64,000 bases of DNA, from contig JBGFRO010000009.1 in the NCBI GenBank assembly GCA_041695085.1, positions 1-64,000 on the forward strand, in the 5' to 3' direction. Each line of letters starts with the position of its first letter. Positions within the stretch are counted from its first letter, which is position 1. A program made the translations under genes and the position numbers. Below are positions 49,513 through 58,666 of this stretch, one piece after another. The stretch is from DYFT01 sp041695085. Lineage in GTDB: Bacteria > Bacteroidota > Ignavibacteria > UBA10030. Below the pieces are notes generated by a model. The model made no database searches and was not told where the DNA came from. It saw only the letters and a list, made by a program, of their open reading frames with translations.

Positions 49513-51492
49513 ATGTGCGGCATTTGCGGTATCCTCAACTACGGCAACGCTGAATCCACATTCGATGAGGCGCTCCTCATCAGGATGAGCGACACGCTTG
49601 CTCATCGAGGACCGGATGATGCGGGAACGTTTCTTTCCGCCGATCGCCGCGTCGGTTTCGGTTTTCGTCGACTCGCCATCGTCGATCTTTCTCCTGCCGG
49701 TCACCAACCCATGTTTTCGCCCGATGGCTCCATCACGTTCATGCTGAACGGAGAAATTTACAACCACGAAGTGTTGCGCCGCGAATTTCGGGCGAAGGGA
49801 CGCGCCTACCGCTCCCGCTCAGACACCGAAAGCGTCATTTATGCTTACGAAGAATACGGACTCGATTTTGTTCATAAGCTCCTCGGCATGTTCGCCATCG
49901 CCCTATGGGATGAGAAACATCAGCGACTGGTGCTTGTACGGGACCGGATCGGCGTCAAGCCGCTCTACTACACCTTTGTGTCAGGACAGTTAATCTTCGG
50001 GTCCGAGATCAAAGCGATTCTGCAACATCCCGCTGTGTCCCGCGAACTGAATGAAGAGGCGCTCGATTCGTACCTCACGTTCCTCATCCCGCCGGCACCG
50101 ATGACCATGTTCAAGAACATCCAGAAGCTGGAGGCGGGGCACTTCATGGTGGTAACGAAACATGGAGAGATACGGAAAGAGCAATACTGGAGCCCCGTGC
50201 CAGTCGGCCCACAACCATCGATCGATCTCGACGGAACCGCCATCCCACAATCAAGACTTCTTGACGCATCACAGCGAAGCTCGGAAGAGGTTTGCATCTC
50301 GAACATCCGCACACTTCTCAAGCAGGCAATCAAAGATCGTATGATGAGTGACGTGCCGTTTGGTGTGTTTCTGAGCGGTGGAATCGATTCGAGCACCAAC
50401 GTGGCGTTGATGGCAGAATTGATGAACCGGCCAGTTGATACCTTCTCAGTGGGCTTCCAAGATCTCGAAAAGTATAACGAGCTTGGCTATGCACGCCAGA
50501 TCGCCAGAGAATTCCAGACGAATCATCATGAAGTGATGGTGGATCATGCTCTCGCCTTTGATTTCCTACCGAAGCTGGTCTACCATCAAGATGAGCCTTT
50601 GGGGGATCCGGTTTGCATTCCGTTGTACTTTGTCTCCAAACTCTCACGAGACAACGGTACCATCGTCGTACAGGTTGGCGAAGGGAGCGACGAGCAATTT
50701 GCCGGCTACCCGTCGTTTCTGCGAGAGCTTCGCCTGTATCGGTGGCTCTGGAAGCCGTATCAACTCATCCCCGAATTTGCCCGACGAGCAATCTATCGAC
50801 TCGCCGGATCGGTGTTGGAACGTCAACATCAATACCTGCCGCTCGATTACATCCGCAAAGCTACGGAGGGAGAGGAGTTATTCTGGGGGGGAGCAAACAT
50901 CATCACCGAGACACACAAGAAGGCGTTGCTGGACGGCGCAATTTCTTCCGGCGGCATGCGTGCCTATGAATTTGCACGTCGCTGGCACGAGGAGATCTTG
51001 CAACGCGATCCCGAAGCCGATTATTTGAAGCGGATGATCTTTGTCGAGTTCAAGAACCGCCTGCCCGAGTTGCTCTTAATGCGAGTCGACAAGGTCTCCA
51101 TGGCCACATCCGTCGAAGCACGCGTTCCATTTCTCGACCACCGGATGGTGGAATATTCGATGACGATTCCGACACATTTCAAGATCAAGCATGGTGAGCC
51201 AAAATACATCTTGAAGAGAGCAGTGGAGGGGATCATCCCGCACAACATCATTTATCGGAAGAAGCAGGGCTTTGCAGCGCCGGTGAGTGAGTGGCTGCGG
51301 AACGAATGGTCCGCTTACGCCGAGGATGCAATTTTGAATTGCGGCATCATGACATCATGTCGGTTGAGCCGCGAGTACATCCGTGCCATTTTTGAGAATC
51401 ATCGCCGCGGGGTTCGGAACGAGGGGATGCAGTTGTGGACATTGCTGAACTTGGCATTGTGGTACGATCATTGGATCGATCGGCGGTTGTAA
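49513..51492 (+). CDS. asnB: asparagine synthase (glutamine-hydrolysing), AsnB family
   Basis: A 659-residue enzyme beginning MCGICGI: Cys2 is the glutaminase nucleophile, followed by HRGPDDAG and LNGEIYNH. The synthetase half has the pyrophosphate loop FLSGGIDSST and GEGSDEQFAGYP, where canonical AsnB has GEGADE. Embedded in a polysaccharide locus, this is the type of AsnB that is often not used for asparagine but for amidating a sugar or other acceptor; this is inference from context. It lies 15 bp before the next methyltransferase. Confidence 0.93.
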   Translation: MCGICGILNYGNAESTFDEALLIRMSDTLAHRGPDDAGTFLSADRRVGFGFRRLAIVDLSPAGHQPMFSPDGSITFMLNGEIYNHEVLRREFRAKGRAYRSRSDTESVIYAYEEYGLDFVHKLLGMFAIALWDEKHQRLVLVRDRIGVKPLYYTFVSGQLIFGSEIKAILQHPAVSRELNEEALDSYLTFLIPPAPMTMFKNIQKLEAGHFMVVTKHGEIRKEQYWSPVPVGPQPSIDLDGTAIPQSRLLDASQRSSEEVCISNIRTLLKQAIKDRMMSDVPFGVFLSGGIDSSTNVALMAELMNRPVDTFSVGFQDLEKYNELGYARQIAREFQTNHHEVMVDHALAFDFLPKLVYHQDEPLGDPVCIPLYFVSKLSRDNGTIVVQVGEGSDEQFAGYPSFLRELRLYRWLWKPYQLIPEFARRAIYRLAGSVLERQHQYLPLDYIRKATEGEELFWGGANIITETHKKALLDGAISSGGMRAYEFARRWHEEILQRDPEADYLKRMIFVEFKNRLPELLLMRVDKVSMATSVEARVPFLDHRMVEYSMTIPTHFKIKHGEPKYILKRAVEGIIPHNIIYRKKQGFAAPVSEWLRNEWSAYAEDAILNCGIMTSCRLSREYIRAIFENHRRGVRNEGMQLWTLLNLALWYDHWIDRRL

Positions 51493-51507
51493 GCAGTATG
51501 TTGTGCT

Positions 51508-52362
51508 ATGAGTACTGGATTGAAGGAAAAACCCTTGGCTAATGAAAGAGCAAACGAAGTCCTGAAGGAGCGCGTCCGCGAGTACTGGAACACGCATCCG
51601 TGCGGAACACAGTTCACCGATCTCGAGTGGGGTTCAAGAGCGTTCTTTGATGAGGTGGAGAGATTCCGCTACCGGGTACAGCCGTTCATGCACACGATGA
51701 TTGGCTTCGACCGGTATGCGGATAAGGACCTGCTCGAGATCGGCTGCGGCCTTGGAACAGACCTGCTGCAGTTCGCCCGCGGAGGGGCAAGGGTCACCGG
51801 CATTGATCTCACCCCCGCCAGCATCGACCTAGTCAAGAGGCGGTTCCAGCTCTACGGCCTTCCCGTCGACGCGCGTGTCGCGGACGCCGAGGATCTTCCG
51901 TTTGAGGACGGACGGTTCGATGTCGTCTACTCCTTCGGAGTCCTCCACCACACACCCAACACGCAACGGGCTATCGATGAGGTGCACCGGGTCTTGAAAC
52001 CGGGGGGTGAGTGTATCGTGATGCTGTATCATCGCAGGTCACTCTACACTATGGTGGGGACACCGCTGTACGCCATCGCCCGCCATCTTGGCGGCAGCCG
52101 GGGAGAGGGAAGTGAAACCGCTGAGCTCCATGCCGGGTCGACAGTTGAAGACTGGGTGCGGCGCTATGACGGGGCCGCGAATCCTCTCGGGAAGGCCTAC
52201 ACGCGAGCCGAGGCGCGCTCGATGTTCAGAATCTTCAATGACCTTCGAATCCAGTGCTGCGACCCGATCCGCCGGAACGTCCCCACGCTGCTTAACCGGC
52301 TCAACCAGAGGGTTTTTGCTTCCCGGTTTGGGTTCTATATGATCATTCGCGGAACGAAGTAG
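51508..52362 (+). CDS. class I SAM-dependent methyltransferase
   Basis: A 284-residue methyltransferase: LLEIGCGLGTDLLQFARGG is motif I, GIDLTPASIDLVKRRF follows, and FDVVYSFGVLHHTPN is motif II/III. The C-terminal ~100 residues vary within the family and may bind the acceptor. I counted 114 G+C among the 180 bases 51781-51960 (63%), clearly above the 52% in a 60-base sample of the preceding gene, which suggests separate acquisition. Confidence 0.88.
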   Translation: MSTGLKEKPLANERANEVLKERVREYWNTHPCGTQFTDLEWGSRAFFDEVERFRYRVQPFMHTMIGFDRYADKDLLEIGCGLGTDLLQFARGGARVTGIDLTPASIDLVKRRFQLYGLPVDARVADAEDLPFEDGRFDVVYSFGVLHHTPNTQRAIDEVHRVLKPGGECIVMLYHRRSLYTMVGTPLYAIARHLGGSRGEGSETAELHAGSTVEDWVRRYDGAANPLGKAYTRAEARSMFRIFNDLRIQCCDPIRRNVPTLLNRLNQRVFASRFGFYMIIRGTK

Positions 52363-52371
52363 ACCGTCTCC

Positions 52372-54036
52372 ATGAAGATCTCCGAGCTGAGCCAAACGTT
52401 CGATCGGTCCTCCATACGGACGGTTCTTCTCCTTCCCTTTGAGGATCAAGAAGTCCTCAACCTCGCGGCGCGCGAATTCCCCCAGGCAACTCAGCACGTG
52501 ATCCGGAAGGAGGATCTCGCCGGGCTGTCGCCTGCGCGCGTGATTGCCCGCGTTCGGCAGATGCGCGTCGATCTCGTCATTGCATCGCTCGGAAATTCCG
52601 CCGTCCGGCGCAACCTTTCTGCAATCCAACTGATAGTCGGCTTAAGTCGCGGGCGGCATCGGATCGTCCGCATCGGCGAGGACAACTTCACCGTGGTCTC
52701 TCGCGCACGCCTGACATCCCGCATCCTACCGTCACTCCTCGCTGCTCTCGTTCTCGGTTTGGGGTGTGCTGCCTGGACGTCCTGGCTCCTCCTCTACTAT
52801 CGCTTCGCCGTTCAAAGCGATCCTTCTTCTCTCCCAATGCCGGACTCGACGAAGCGATCGAAAAGGATCCTCTACATCCGGTGCGACCTGGCCGGATCGG
52901 TTCAGACGGGCGGATCTGCCACGCACATTACGGAAATGGTCCTTGCATTCCGGCGTGCCGGACTGGAGGTCGTTTATCTGGCCGATCAGCGGTTAGAGTC
53001 CCTTCCCTCGGAAGTGGTGCAGATCTCCGTGAGTCCTCTCGCTTCACTTGGGATCTTCGATGAGTTCCAACTGCTCGCCTTCAACCTCCAGCTTACGCGA
53101 CGGCTTCGGTACGTTATTCGCGACGTCCGTCCTGACTTCATCTACCAGCGTCATGCTGTCTTCTCGTTCGCAGCTGGAGCCGTGGCACGGAAGGCGAGAC
53201 TCCCACTCGTTCTGGAAGTCAACGCTTCCGAAGTCTGGGTGAAGCGCCGATGGAGTCGACTGTGGTTCGACGGATTGGCGACTCGGTGTGAGCGACTAGC
53301 ACTCCGACTCGCCGATGTGCTTGCCGTGATCTCCACAGCTGTCAGAGAGCAACTGGTTTCGTATCGACTTCCCGACGGGAAGTTTCTCCTGACTCCTAAC
53401 GGCGTCAATCCCGAAGTCTTCCGACCCGACATCGATGGTCTCGAGGTGCGCAAACGGTTCGGCTGGGACAGGGAGACCGTCGTGGGATTCATCGGCACCT
53501 TCACTCGCTGGCATGGCGTCGAGACGCTGTTCGACGCTGCCATCCTCGCGCTGCAACGGAATCCGAACCTGCGCTTCCTCCTCATCGGCGATGGCGATCT
53601 TCGCACCGCGCTCGAGCAGCAAGCGGAAAGTCGAGGACTAAAAGAGTTTCTCCTCTTCACCGGATTGATTCCACACACGGAAGCTCCTCTGTATCTTGCT
53701 GCTTGCGATATTCTCGTATCCCCCCATCTCGGTTTCCAGGACGGCACAAAGTTTTTCGGATCTCCGACGAAACTCTTCGAGTATATGGCAATGGGAAGAG
53801 CCATCATCGCGAGCCGTCTGGAGCAAATCGCCGAAGTGATCCGCGACGGTCAAAACGGATTGCTGATGAACCCGGGGGACGACCGGCAACTGGCGGAGCT
53901 GATCCTGCAGCTCGCGTCCGACCACACGCTCCGCCTTCACCTCGGGCAACGAGCACGAGAGGATGTTGTTGCACATTACACTTGGGATCAAAATGTTCGC
54001 CGCATTCTTCAATTCCTGACTGTGCCTCGTTCATGA
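52372..54036 (+). CDS. GT4-family glycosyltransferase with extra N-terminal domain and membrane segment
   Basis: A 554-residue protein. Residues ~165-550 are a standard GT4 enzyme (LLTPNGVNPEVFRPD, VGFIGTFTRWHGVETLFDAA, GSPTKLFEYMAMGRAIIA). Before it stands an unfamiliar ~115-residue alpha/beta domain (VLLLPFEDQEVLNLAAREFP, MRVDLVIASLGNSAV) and one membrane segment (~122-146, ILPSLLAALVLGLGCAAW). The N-terminal part is as GC-rich as the gene upstream. The membrane anchor would bring the enzyme to its lipid-linked acceptor. Start 9 bp after the methyltransferase; end overlaps the next GT4 gene (ATGA). Confidence 0.85.
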   Translation: MKISELSQTFDRSSIRTVLLLPFEDQEVLNLAAREFPQATQHVIRKEDLAGLSPARVIARVRQMRVDLVIASLGNSAVRRNLSAIQLIVGLSRGRHRIVRIGEDNFTVVSRARLTSRILPSLLAALVLGLGCAAWTSWLLLYYRFAVQSDPSSLPMPDSTKRSKRILYIRCDLAGSVQTGGSATHITEMVLAFRRAGLEVVYLADQRLESLPSEVVQISVSPLASLGIFDEFQLLAFNLQLTRRLRYVIRDVRPDFIYQRHAVFSFAAGAVARKARLPLVLEVNASEVWVKRRWSRLWFDGLATRCERLALRLADVLAVISTAVREQLVSYRLPDGKFLLTPNGVNPEVFRPDIDGLEVRKRFGWDRETVVGFIGTFTRWHGVETLFDAAILALQRNPNLRFLLIGDGDLRTALEQQAESRGLKEFLLFTGLIPHTEAPLYLAACDILVSPHLGFQDGTKFFGSPTKLFEYMAMGRAIIASRLEQIAEVIRDGQNGLLMNPGDDRQLAELILQLASDHTLRLHLGQRAREDVVAHYTWDQNVRRILQFLTVPRS

Positions 54037-55304
54037 ATCAGAAAAAAATCGGTCTCCTGCTTGTCAACGGTCCTCTTCCCCCTCCCTACGGGGGAGTGGC
54101 AACGTACCTCGCCCATGCGCTGCCGTTCCTTGCGGGAAAAGGTTTTTCCGTTCACACTGTCATTGATCGTTCGCCACCGCAACCCCGGGAGTATGATGCT
54201 TTTCTTCAAGCCGGCATTCAGATCCACTACGGCAGCGGTACACGGCTTGAAAAAGTAGGGAGGGTACTTCGCCACCTCCCCTTGTGGTTTTCTTCAGATT
54301 TCGAATCGGCAGGGAGTCTCTTCCTTCGGTTGCAGCTCGCCAAGTCCATTGTCAGTTGGCTCGATGTAAGCGAGCGCGTCGTGCGGAGCGAACAGATCGA
54401 TATCATTCACGCGTATGATTACCCGTGGGTGCAGGGATTCGTCGCGGCTTCTCTTGCGAGGAAGTACAACAAAAAATACATCCAAACAACCTTCGGTGAG
54501 GTGGTTCCGCACCGCGAAGAGCTTATCCAACATGATGAGTTTGGAGATCGATACAAAGCATTTGTGCGGCATGTGTTATCTCAAGCCGATCGCATCATCT
54601 CGCTCAGCCAGCACTGCGCGTCTGAGGTGGAACACGTCGGGGTTTCGCGCGAAAACGTACGAGTCACCTATTGGGGGGTTGACACAAAGCATTTTCATCC
54701 TTCCGTCGATGGCAGGAAGATACGGAACGAGTTCGCCCTTGGTGACGATCCGGTCGTTCTCTTCGTCGGACAAGTTCGGTTGCGGAAAGGACCGCAGGTT
54801 CTTCTCGAGGCGGCTCCGGCAATTCTCCGCGAACATTCAAGAGCACGCATCTTCATCGTCGGGCCGGACTATGGCATTGTTGACCAACTGAAGCGGCGCG
54901 CGCACGAGCTTGGAGTGGAAAAGAATGTTATCTTTGCGGGCGGCAAATCGCACGCTGAGCTGCCGGCGTTCTACGCAGCGTGTAACGTCTTCGTCTTCCC
55001 AACCTGTACCCCCATTGAATGTTTGGGACTCTCGATGATCCAGGCAATGGCATGCGGCAAACCGGTCGTCGGTTCCAGAATCAACGGCATTCCGGAAGTC
55101 ATCGTCGACGGGGAGACGGGTTTTCTTGTCGACCCCGGCAATCCAGTTCCGCTTGCCGAGAAGGTCGCCTATTTGCTCTCGAATGAAGAAAAAAGTCGAG
55201 CAATGGGAGCGGCAGGCAGGCGACGAGCGGAGGAAAAGTTTGATCAGGATCGATTAGTAAGGGAGCTTGAAGAGATCTATCACGAAGTCATAACCAAAGC
55301 GTAA
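54033..55304 (+). CDS. GT4-family glycosyltransferase
   Basis: Start at the ATG at 54033 (overlap ATGA with the preceding stop), 423 residues. LLVNGPLPPPYGGVATYLAH opens the GT-B fold; VTYWGVDTKHFHPS and VLFVGQVRLRKGPQVLLEAA mark the start of the nucleotide-sugar domain. The usual E-x7-E motif reads IECLGLSMIQAMACGKPVV, with Gln in place of the second glutamate. Likely a cytoplasmic sugar transferase of this locus. Confidence 0.88.
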   Translation: MNQKKIGLLLVNGPLPPPYGGVATYLAHALPFLAGKGFSVHTVIDRSPPQPREYDAFLQAGIQIHYGSGTRLEKVGRVLRHLPLWFSSDFESAGSLFLRLQLAKSIVSWLDVSERVVRSEQIDIIHAYDYPWVQGFVAASLARKYNKKYIQTTFGEVVPHREELIQHDEFGDRYKAFVRHVLSQADRIISLSQHCASEVEHVGVSRENVRVTYWGVDTKHFHPSVDGRKIRNEFALGDDPVVLFVGQVRLRKGPQVLLEAAPAILREHSRARIFIVGPDYGIVDQLKRRAHELGVEKNVIFAGGKSHAELPAFYAACNVFVFPTCTPIECLGLSMIQAMACGKPVVGSRINGIPEVIVDGETGFLVDPGNPVPLAEKVAYLLSNEEKSRAMGAAGRRRAEEKFDQDRLVRELEEIYHEVITKA

Positions 55305-55313
55305 AGGAACGAC

Positions 55314-56342
55314 ATGAATGTACTGGTGATCGGCGGGGCAGGGTTCATTGGTTGTAATACAGCAGATTACTATGCGCAGCGTGGAGACGGTGTTACCGTG
55401 TTTGACAATTTCTCCCGCAAGGGGACAACTGAAAACCTTCGATGGCTTACCTCCCGTCATTCCAAGATCGAGGTCGTGCGAGGTGACATTCGGCGAAACC
55501 AGCGTGAGCTCGAGGAGTGTGTTGCGAAAGCAGACGTCGTGTTTCACTTCGCCGCGCAAGTTGCTGTAACGACTTCAGTTGTCAATCCGCGAGAAGATTT
55601 CGAAATCAACGCTCTCGGCACATTCAATGTGCTGGAAGCCGTCCGGACTTCTCCCAACAGACCGATCTTGATCTTCGCCTCCACGAACAAAGTGTATGGG
55701 GGAATGGAAAATGTGAAAACGGTCGAGCGGGATCGAAGATATGAATATGCCGACCTTCCGATGGGCTGTTCAGAAGATCAGCCGCTTGATTTCCATTCAC
55801 CATACGGTTGCAGCAAGGGTGCGGCGGATCAGTACGTGAGAGACTACTCCCGAATCTACGCCCTTCGTACGGTCGTCTATCGGCAATCGTGTATTTACGG
55901 ATATAGACAGTTCGGTGTGGAGGATCAGGGTTGGGTAGCGCATTTTACCATCTCGGCAGCTCTTGGTCGACCGATTACGATCTACGGGAACGGCAAGCAG
56001 GTACGCGACTTGCTTTTCACCACAGATTTAATGGAAATGTATGATCGGTCTATTCAACGGATCGACGTAACAGCGGGACAGGTTTACAACATTGGAGGTG
56101 GACCTGAGAGAACGCTTTCGCTGCTTGAGTTGGTTGAGATGCTGGAGGAACAGTTCGGCATCAAAATGAATCCGAAGTACAGCGACTGGCGCCCGGGAGA
56201 TCAACCGGTGTTCATCTGCGACATTCGAAAGGCAAAGCGCGATTTCGGTTGGGAACCGAAAGTCAGTGTTCAAGAGGGGGTGCGCTTGCTCGCAGAGTGG
56301 GTGAAGAAAAACAAGAAGGAATTCGAGTCCATCTACTTTTAA
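55314..56342 (+). CDS. NAD-dependent epimerase, CDP-paratose 2-epimerase-like
   Basis: A 342-residue extended SDR. VLVIGGAGFIGCNTADYYAQ is the NAD-binding motif; FASTNKVYGG and SPYGCSKGAADQY give Thr-Tyr-Lys (YxxxK) catalysis; the insert CSEDQPLDFHSPYG and VYRQSCIYGYRQFGVEDQGW are strongly like CDP-paratose 2-epimerase (RfbE/TyvE). It would interconvert CDP-paratose and CDP-tyvelose. The other CDP-3,6-dideoxyhexose genes (rfbF, rfbG, rfbH) are not in the window, so the true substrate is uncertain. 9 bp after the GT4 gene. Confidence 0.88.
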   Translation: MNVLVIGGAGFIGCNTADYYAQRGDGVTVFDNFSRKGTTENLRWLTSRHSKIEVVRGDIRRNQRELEECVAKADVVFHFAAQVAVTTSVVNPREDFEINALGTFNVLEAVRTSPNRPILIFASTNKVYGGMENVKTVERDRRYEYADLPMGCSEDQPLDFHSPYGCSKGAADQYVRDYSRIYALRTVVYRQSCIYGYRQFGVEDQGWVAHFTISAALGRPITIYGNGKQVRDLLFTTDLMEMYDRSIQRIDVTAGQVYNIGGGPERTLSLLELVEMLEEQFGIKMNPKYSDWRPGDQPVFICDIRKAKRDFGWEPKVSVQEGVRLLAEWVKKNKKEFESIYF

Positions 56343-56351
56343 GACCAGTGA

Positions 56352-57671
56352 ATGTCGCAATCGCTTACTCGATCGCTTCCCTCGCTCTTTCTGTGGCAAG
56401 CCGTCTCCGTTCTCACCGGCTTCCTGACGCAAATTGTTCTCGCGCGTTCCCTGGGCCCTCACGACAAAGGAATTTTAGATCTCTTCTTGCTCATTCCCGT
56501 TGTTGCTGCATCAGTTCTTGATGTGGGGTTGCTTTCCGCAAATACCTACTTCGCGGGTAAGGGAATTGCACCCGTACGTCAACTCCACAGCAACACACTG
56601 ATTTGGAGCGTCGTTGCAGGAGTCGTGGCGTTGACCGTTAGCGGAGGCCTGCTCTTCTTTTCCACCTCGATTTTTCCTTCCCTGACCGGTTTCCAGGTGG
56701 TGCTCGCTGCAGTGCTCGTTGGACCAACTCTCTATGCCTCTCTCTGGACTGGATTGATGTACGGTGCGGATCAATCGCTCCTCGTGTATCGCACAACCGG
56801 GCTGGTTTCGTTGATCTCGTTTCTTGTTTATGGAGCTTCTCTTCTTATGAATGCCGAGATCGAGACTATCCTGTTCGTTAGCTTTGCACTCATCATTCTC
56901 AAGGCAATCGTTCCCCTGGCTACCACAGCACATCTTACGGGTTTACATCCTTCATTGAATAGAGCAATCTTCAATCAGTCGGTGAAGTATGGTATCGCAC
57001 TCTATGTTGGCCTCGCCGTGAACACCCTCCATGTGCGAATCAGCCAGTTCCTCGTTGGGTCCCACTTAGGTCCCGCCGAGCTCGGCTATTTCGCCCTTGC
57101 CGTGAGAATTGCCGAGATGGTATGGCTCCTCGATTTTGTCGTGATTAATGCTTCTGTCTTTCGTATCACATCTTCCGATCTTAACGAGTCTGCTCGTATC
57201 ACCCAGCAAATGACGCGCATGATCGGACTGATGGTGATAACATTCTCCATTTTCCTCGGGCTCGTTGCTCCAATATTAATTCCTGTTGTTTTTGGAGCGG
57301 AGTTTTCCCCAGCCGTTCTTCCACTTCTCTGGCTCTTGCCGGGTATTGTGGGCTGGAGCCTGGCCAGGAGCGTTGCACAATTCATAGCATATCAAATGGG
57401 GCGACCTTGGCTCAACACACAGGCGGCCTCCATCGCGTTCTTTCTCAACGTTGCACTCAACATGTTCTTAATACCACCTTTCGGCATTTCCGGTGCGGCA
57501 ATTTCAGCAACGGTGTCGTACATGTGCAATTTTGCAATACTCACATTTTTATTCCTAAAGTTGGCCAAAGTCCCTCTTGCTTCGACGTTCTTGCCGCAGA
57601 TTGAAGATGTCCGTTTGTTAAGAGAGATTGTTGGACAATCACTGCGACCTCTTTTCACAAAGAACCGGTAA
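56352..57671 (+). CDS. oligosaccharide flippase (Wzx-like, MATE/MOP superfamily)
   Basis: A 439-residue protein with about 12-13 membrane spans. WQAVSVLTGFLTQIVLARSLGP matches the start of polysaccharide-biosynthesis (RfbX) flippases, and AELGYFALAVRIAEMVWLLDF with FSPAVLPLLWLLPGIVGWS are conserved in the family. It would move undecaprenyl-linked glycans to the periplasmic side. 9 bp downstream of the epimerase gene. Confidence 0.88.
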   Translation: MSQSLTRSLPSLFLWQAVSVLTGFLTQIVLARSLGPHDKGILDLFLLIPVVAASVLDVGLLSANTYFAGKGIAPVRQLHSNTLIWSVVAGVVALTVSGGLLFFSTSIFPSLTGFQVVLAAVLVGPTLYASLWTGLMYGADQSLLVYRTTGLVSLISFLVYGASLLMNAEIETILFVSFALIILKAIVPLATTAHLTGLHPSLNRAIFNQSVKYGIALYVGLAVNTLHVRISQFLVGSHLGPAELGYFALAVRIAEMVWLLDFVVINASVFRITSSDLNESARITQQMTRMIGLMVITFSIFLGLVAPILIPVVFGAEFSPAVLPLLWLLPGIVGWSLARSVAQFIAYQMGRPWLNTQAASIAFFLNVALNMFLIPPFGISGAAISATVSYMCNFAILTFLFLKLAKVPLASTFLPQIEDVRLLREIVGQSLRPLFTKNR

Positions 57672-57676
57672 AGCGG

Positions 57677-58666
57677 ATGTACGCATCCGAGCCCTTATGG
57701 CAAGAGTTTTACCGGCGACTTTCTGAGCAAGCGCGCCGGCTGATCGATCCAACGACAGGACGCGTGAAGGAACAGTACGTGCGATCGGTGGAGTGTCCGT
57801 TCTGCTCGTCGGAGAGATTTGCCGTCCGTGTTGTGCGCGATGGGTTCCAATATGTGACGTGCAGTGAATGTTCCTTCGTGTACCTCAATCCACAGCTCAC
57901 CCAGCAAGCGATTGAGGAAGTGTATAACGAGGAAGAGGTGAGGCGGTTTTTCTTTCAAGAATTGCTTTTACCGCACGTTGAGCGAGACCAGCAGGTCGAG
58001 TTTGAAGAACGCATACAAATACTGAAGCAACTCGTTACTTCCACATCACCTCGACTTCTGGATGTAGGATGCGCTGCGGGCAATTTTCTGCACATTGCTC
58101 AGCGATCCGGATTCCAAGGAGAGGGTTTGGAATTGAACGAGCTCTACGTCGACTATGTTCGGCGACATCGCCCGTTGATCATACACCGGAAATTGCTTGA
58201 GGAGATGCACTACCCTGAGGCAACGTTCGATATCGTGACGCTCTGGGATGTTCTGGAACATCTCCCGCAACCGGTCCAGACACTTCGAAGCGTAGCTTCC
58301 GTCTTGAAACGTGGAGGTGTTCTGGGTCTGACAACGATCAATCACGCTTGCCTCAACGAACGACTGCTCAAGGAACGTTGGCGCTACTACATGCCTCCCG
58401 ATCACCTGTGTTCCTTCACCCCCTCGCTGCTCGAAAGGATGCTTAAACAGACCGGCTTCCGGATCGTTCGGTTGCAGCATCACTATATGTTTGAGGTGCT
58501 GGCAGATCACTGGTTCGCATTCTTGAAGTCGAGCAAGAGCCCCTCGTATCCGTTTTTGAACAAGGCGCAGAAGTTGATTTATTCTCTGCTGGCACATTTC
58601 ACACAAAGGCTTTTTGGCATCGTCGGCAGCGGCGACCTCTTAACCGTCTATGCCCGGAAAACATAG
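57677..58666 (+). CDS. SAM-dependent methyltransferase with N-terminal zinc-ribbon-like motif
   Basis: A 329-residue methyltransferase. The N-terminus has VECPFCSSERF and VTCSECSFVYLNP, two CxxC pairs that would bind zinc, as in the methyltransferases of 3-C-methyl sugar synthesis. SAM motif I is LLDVGCAAGNFLHIAQ, and LWDVLEHLPQPVQTLR follows. The 17-bp overlap with the next gene indicates tight coupling. Probable target is a nucleotide or lipid-linked sugar. Confidence 0.87.
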   Translation: MYASEPLWQEFYRRLSEQARRLIDPTTGRVKEQYVRSVECPFCSSERFAVRVVRDGFQYVTCSECSFVYLNPQLTQQAIEEVYNEEEVRRFFFQELLLPHVERDQQVEFEERIQILKQLVTSTSPRLLDVGCAAGNFLHIAQRSGFQGEGLELNELYVDYVRRHRPLIIHRKLLEEMHYPEATFDIVTLWDVLEHLPQPVQTLRSVASVLKRGGVLGLTTINHACLNERLLKERWRYYMPPDHLCSFTPSLLERMLKQTGFRIVRLQHHYMFEVLADHWFAFLKSSKSPSYPFLNKAQKLIYSLLAHFTQRLFGIVGSGDLLTVYARKT

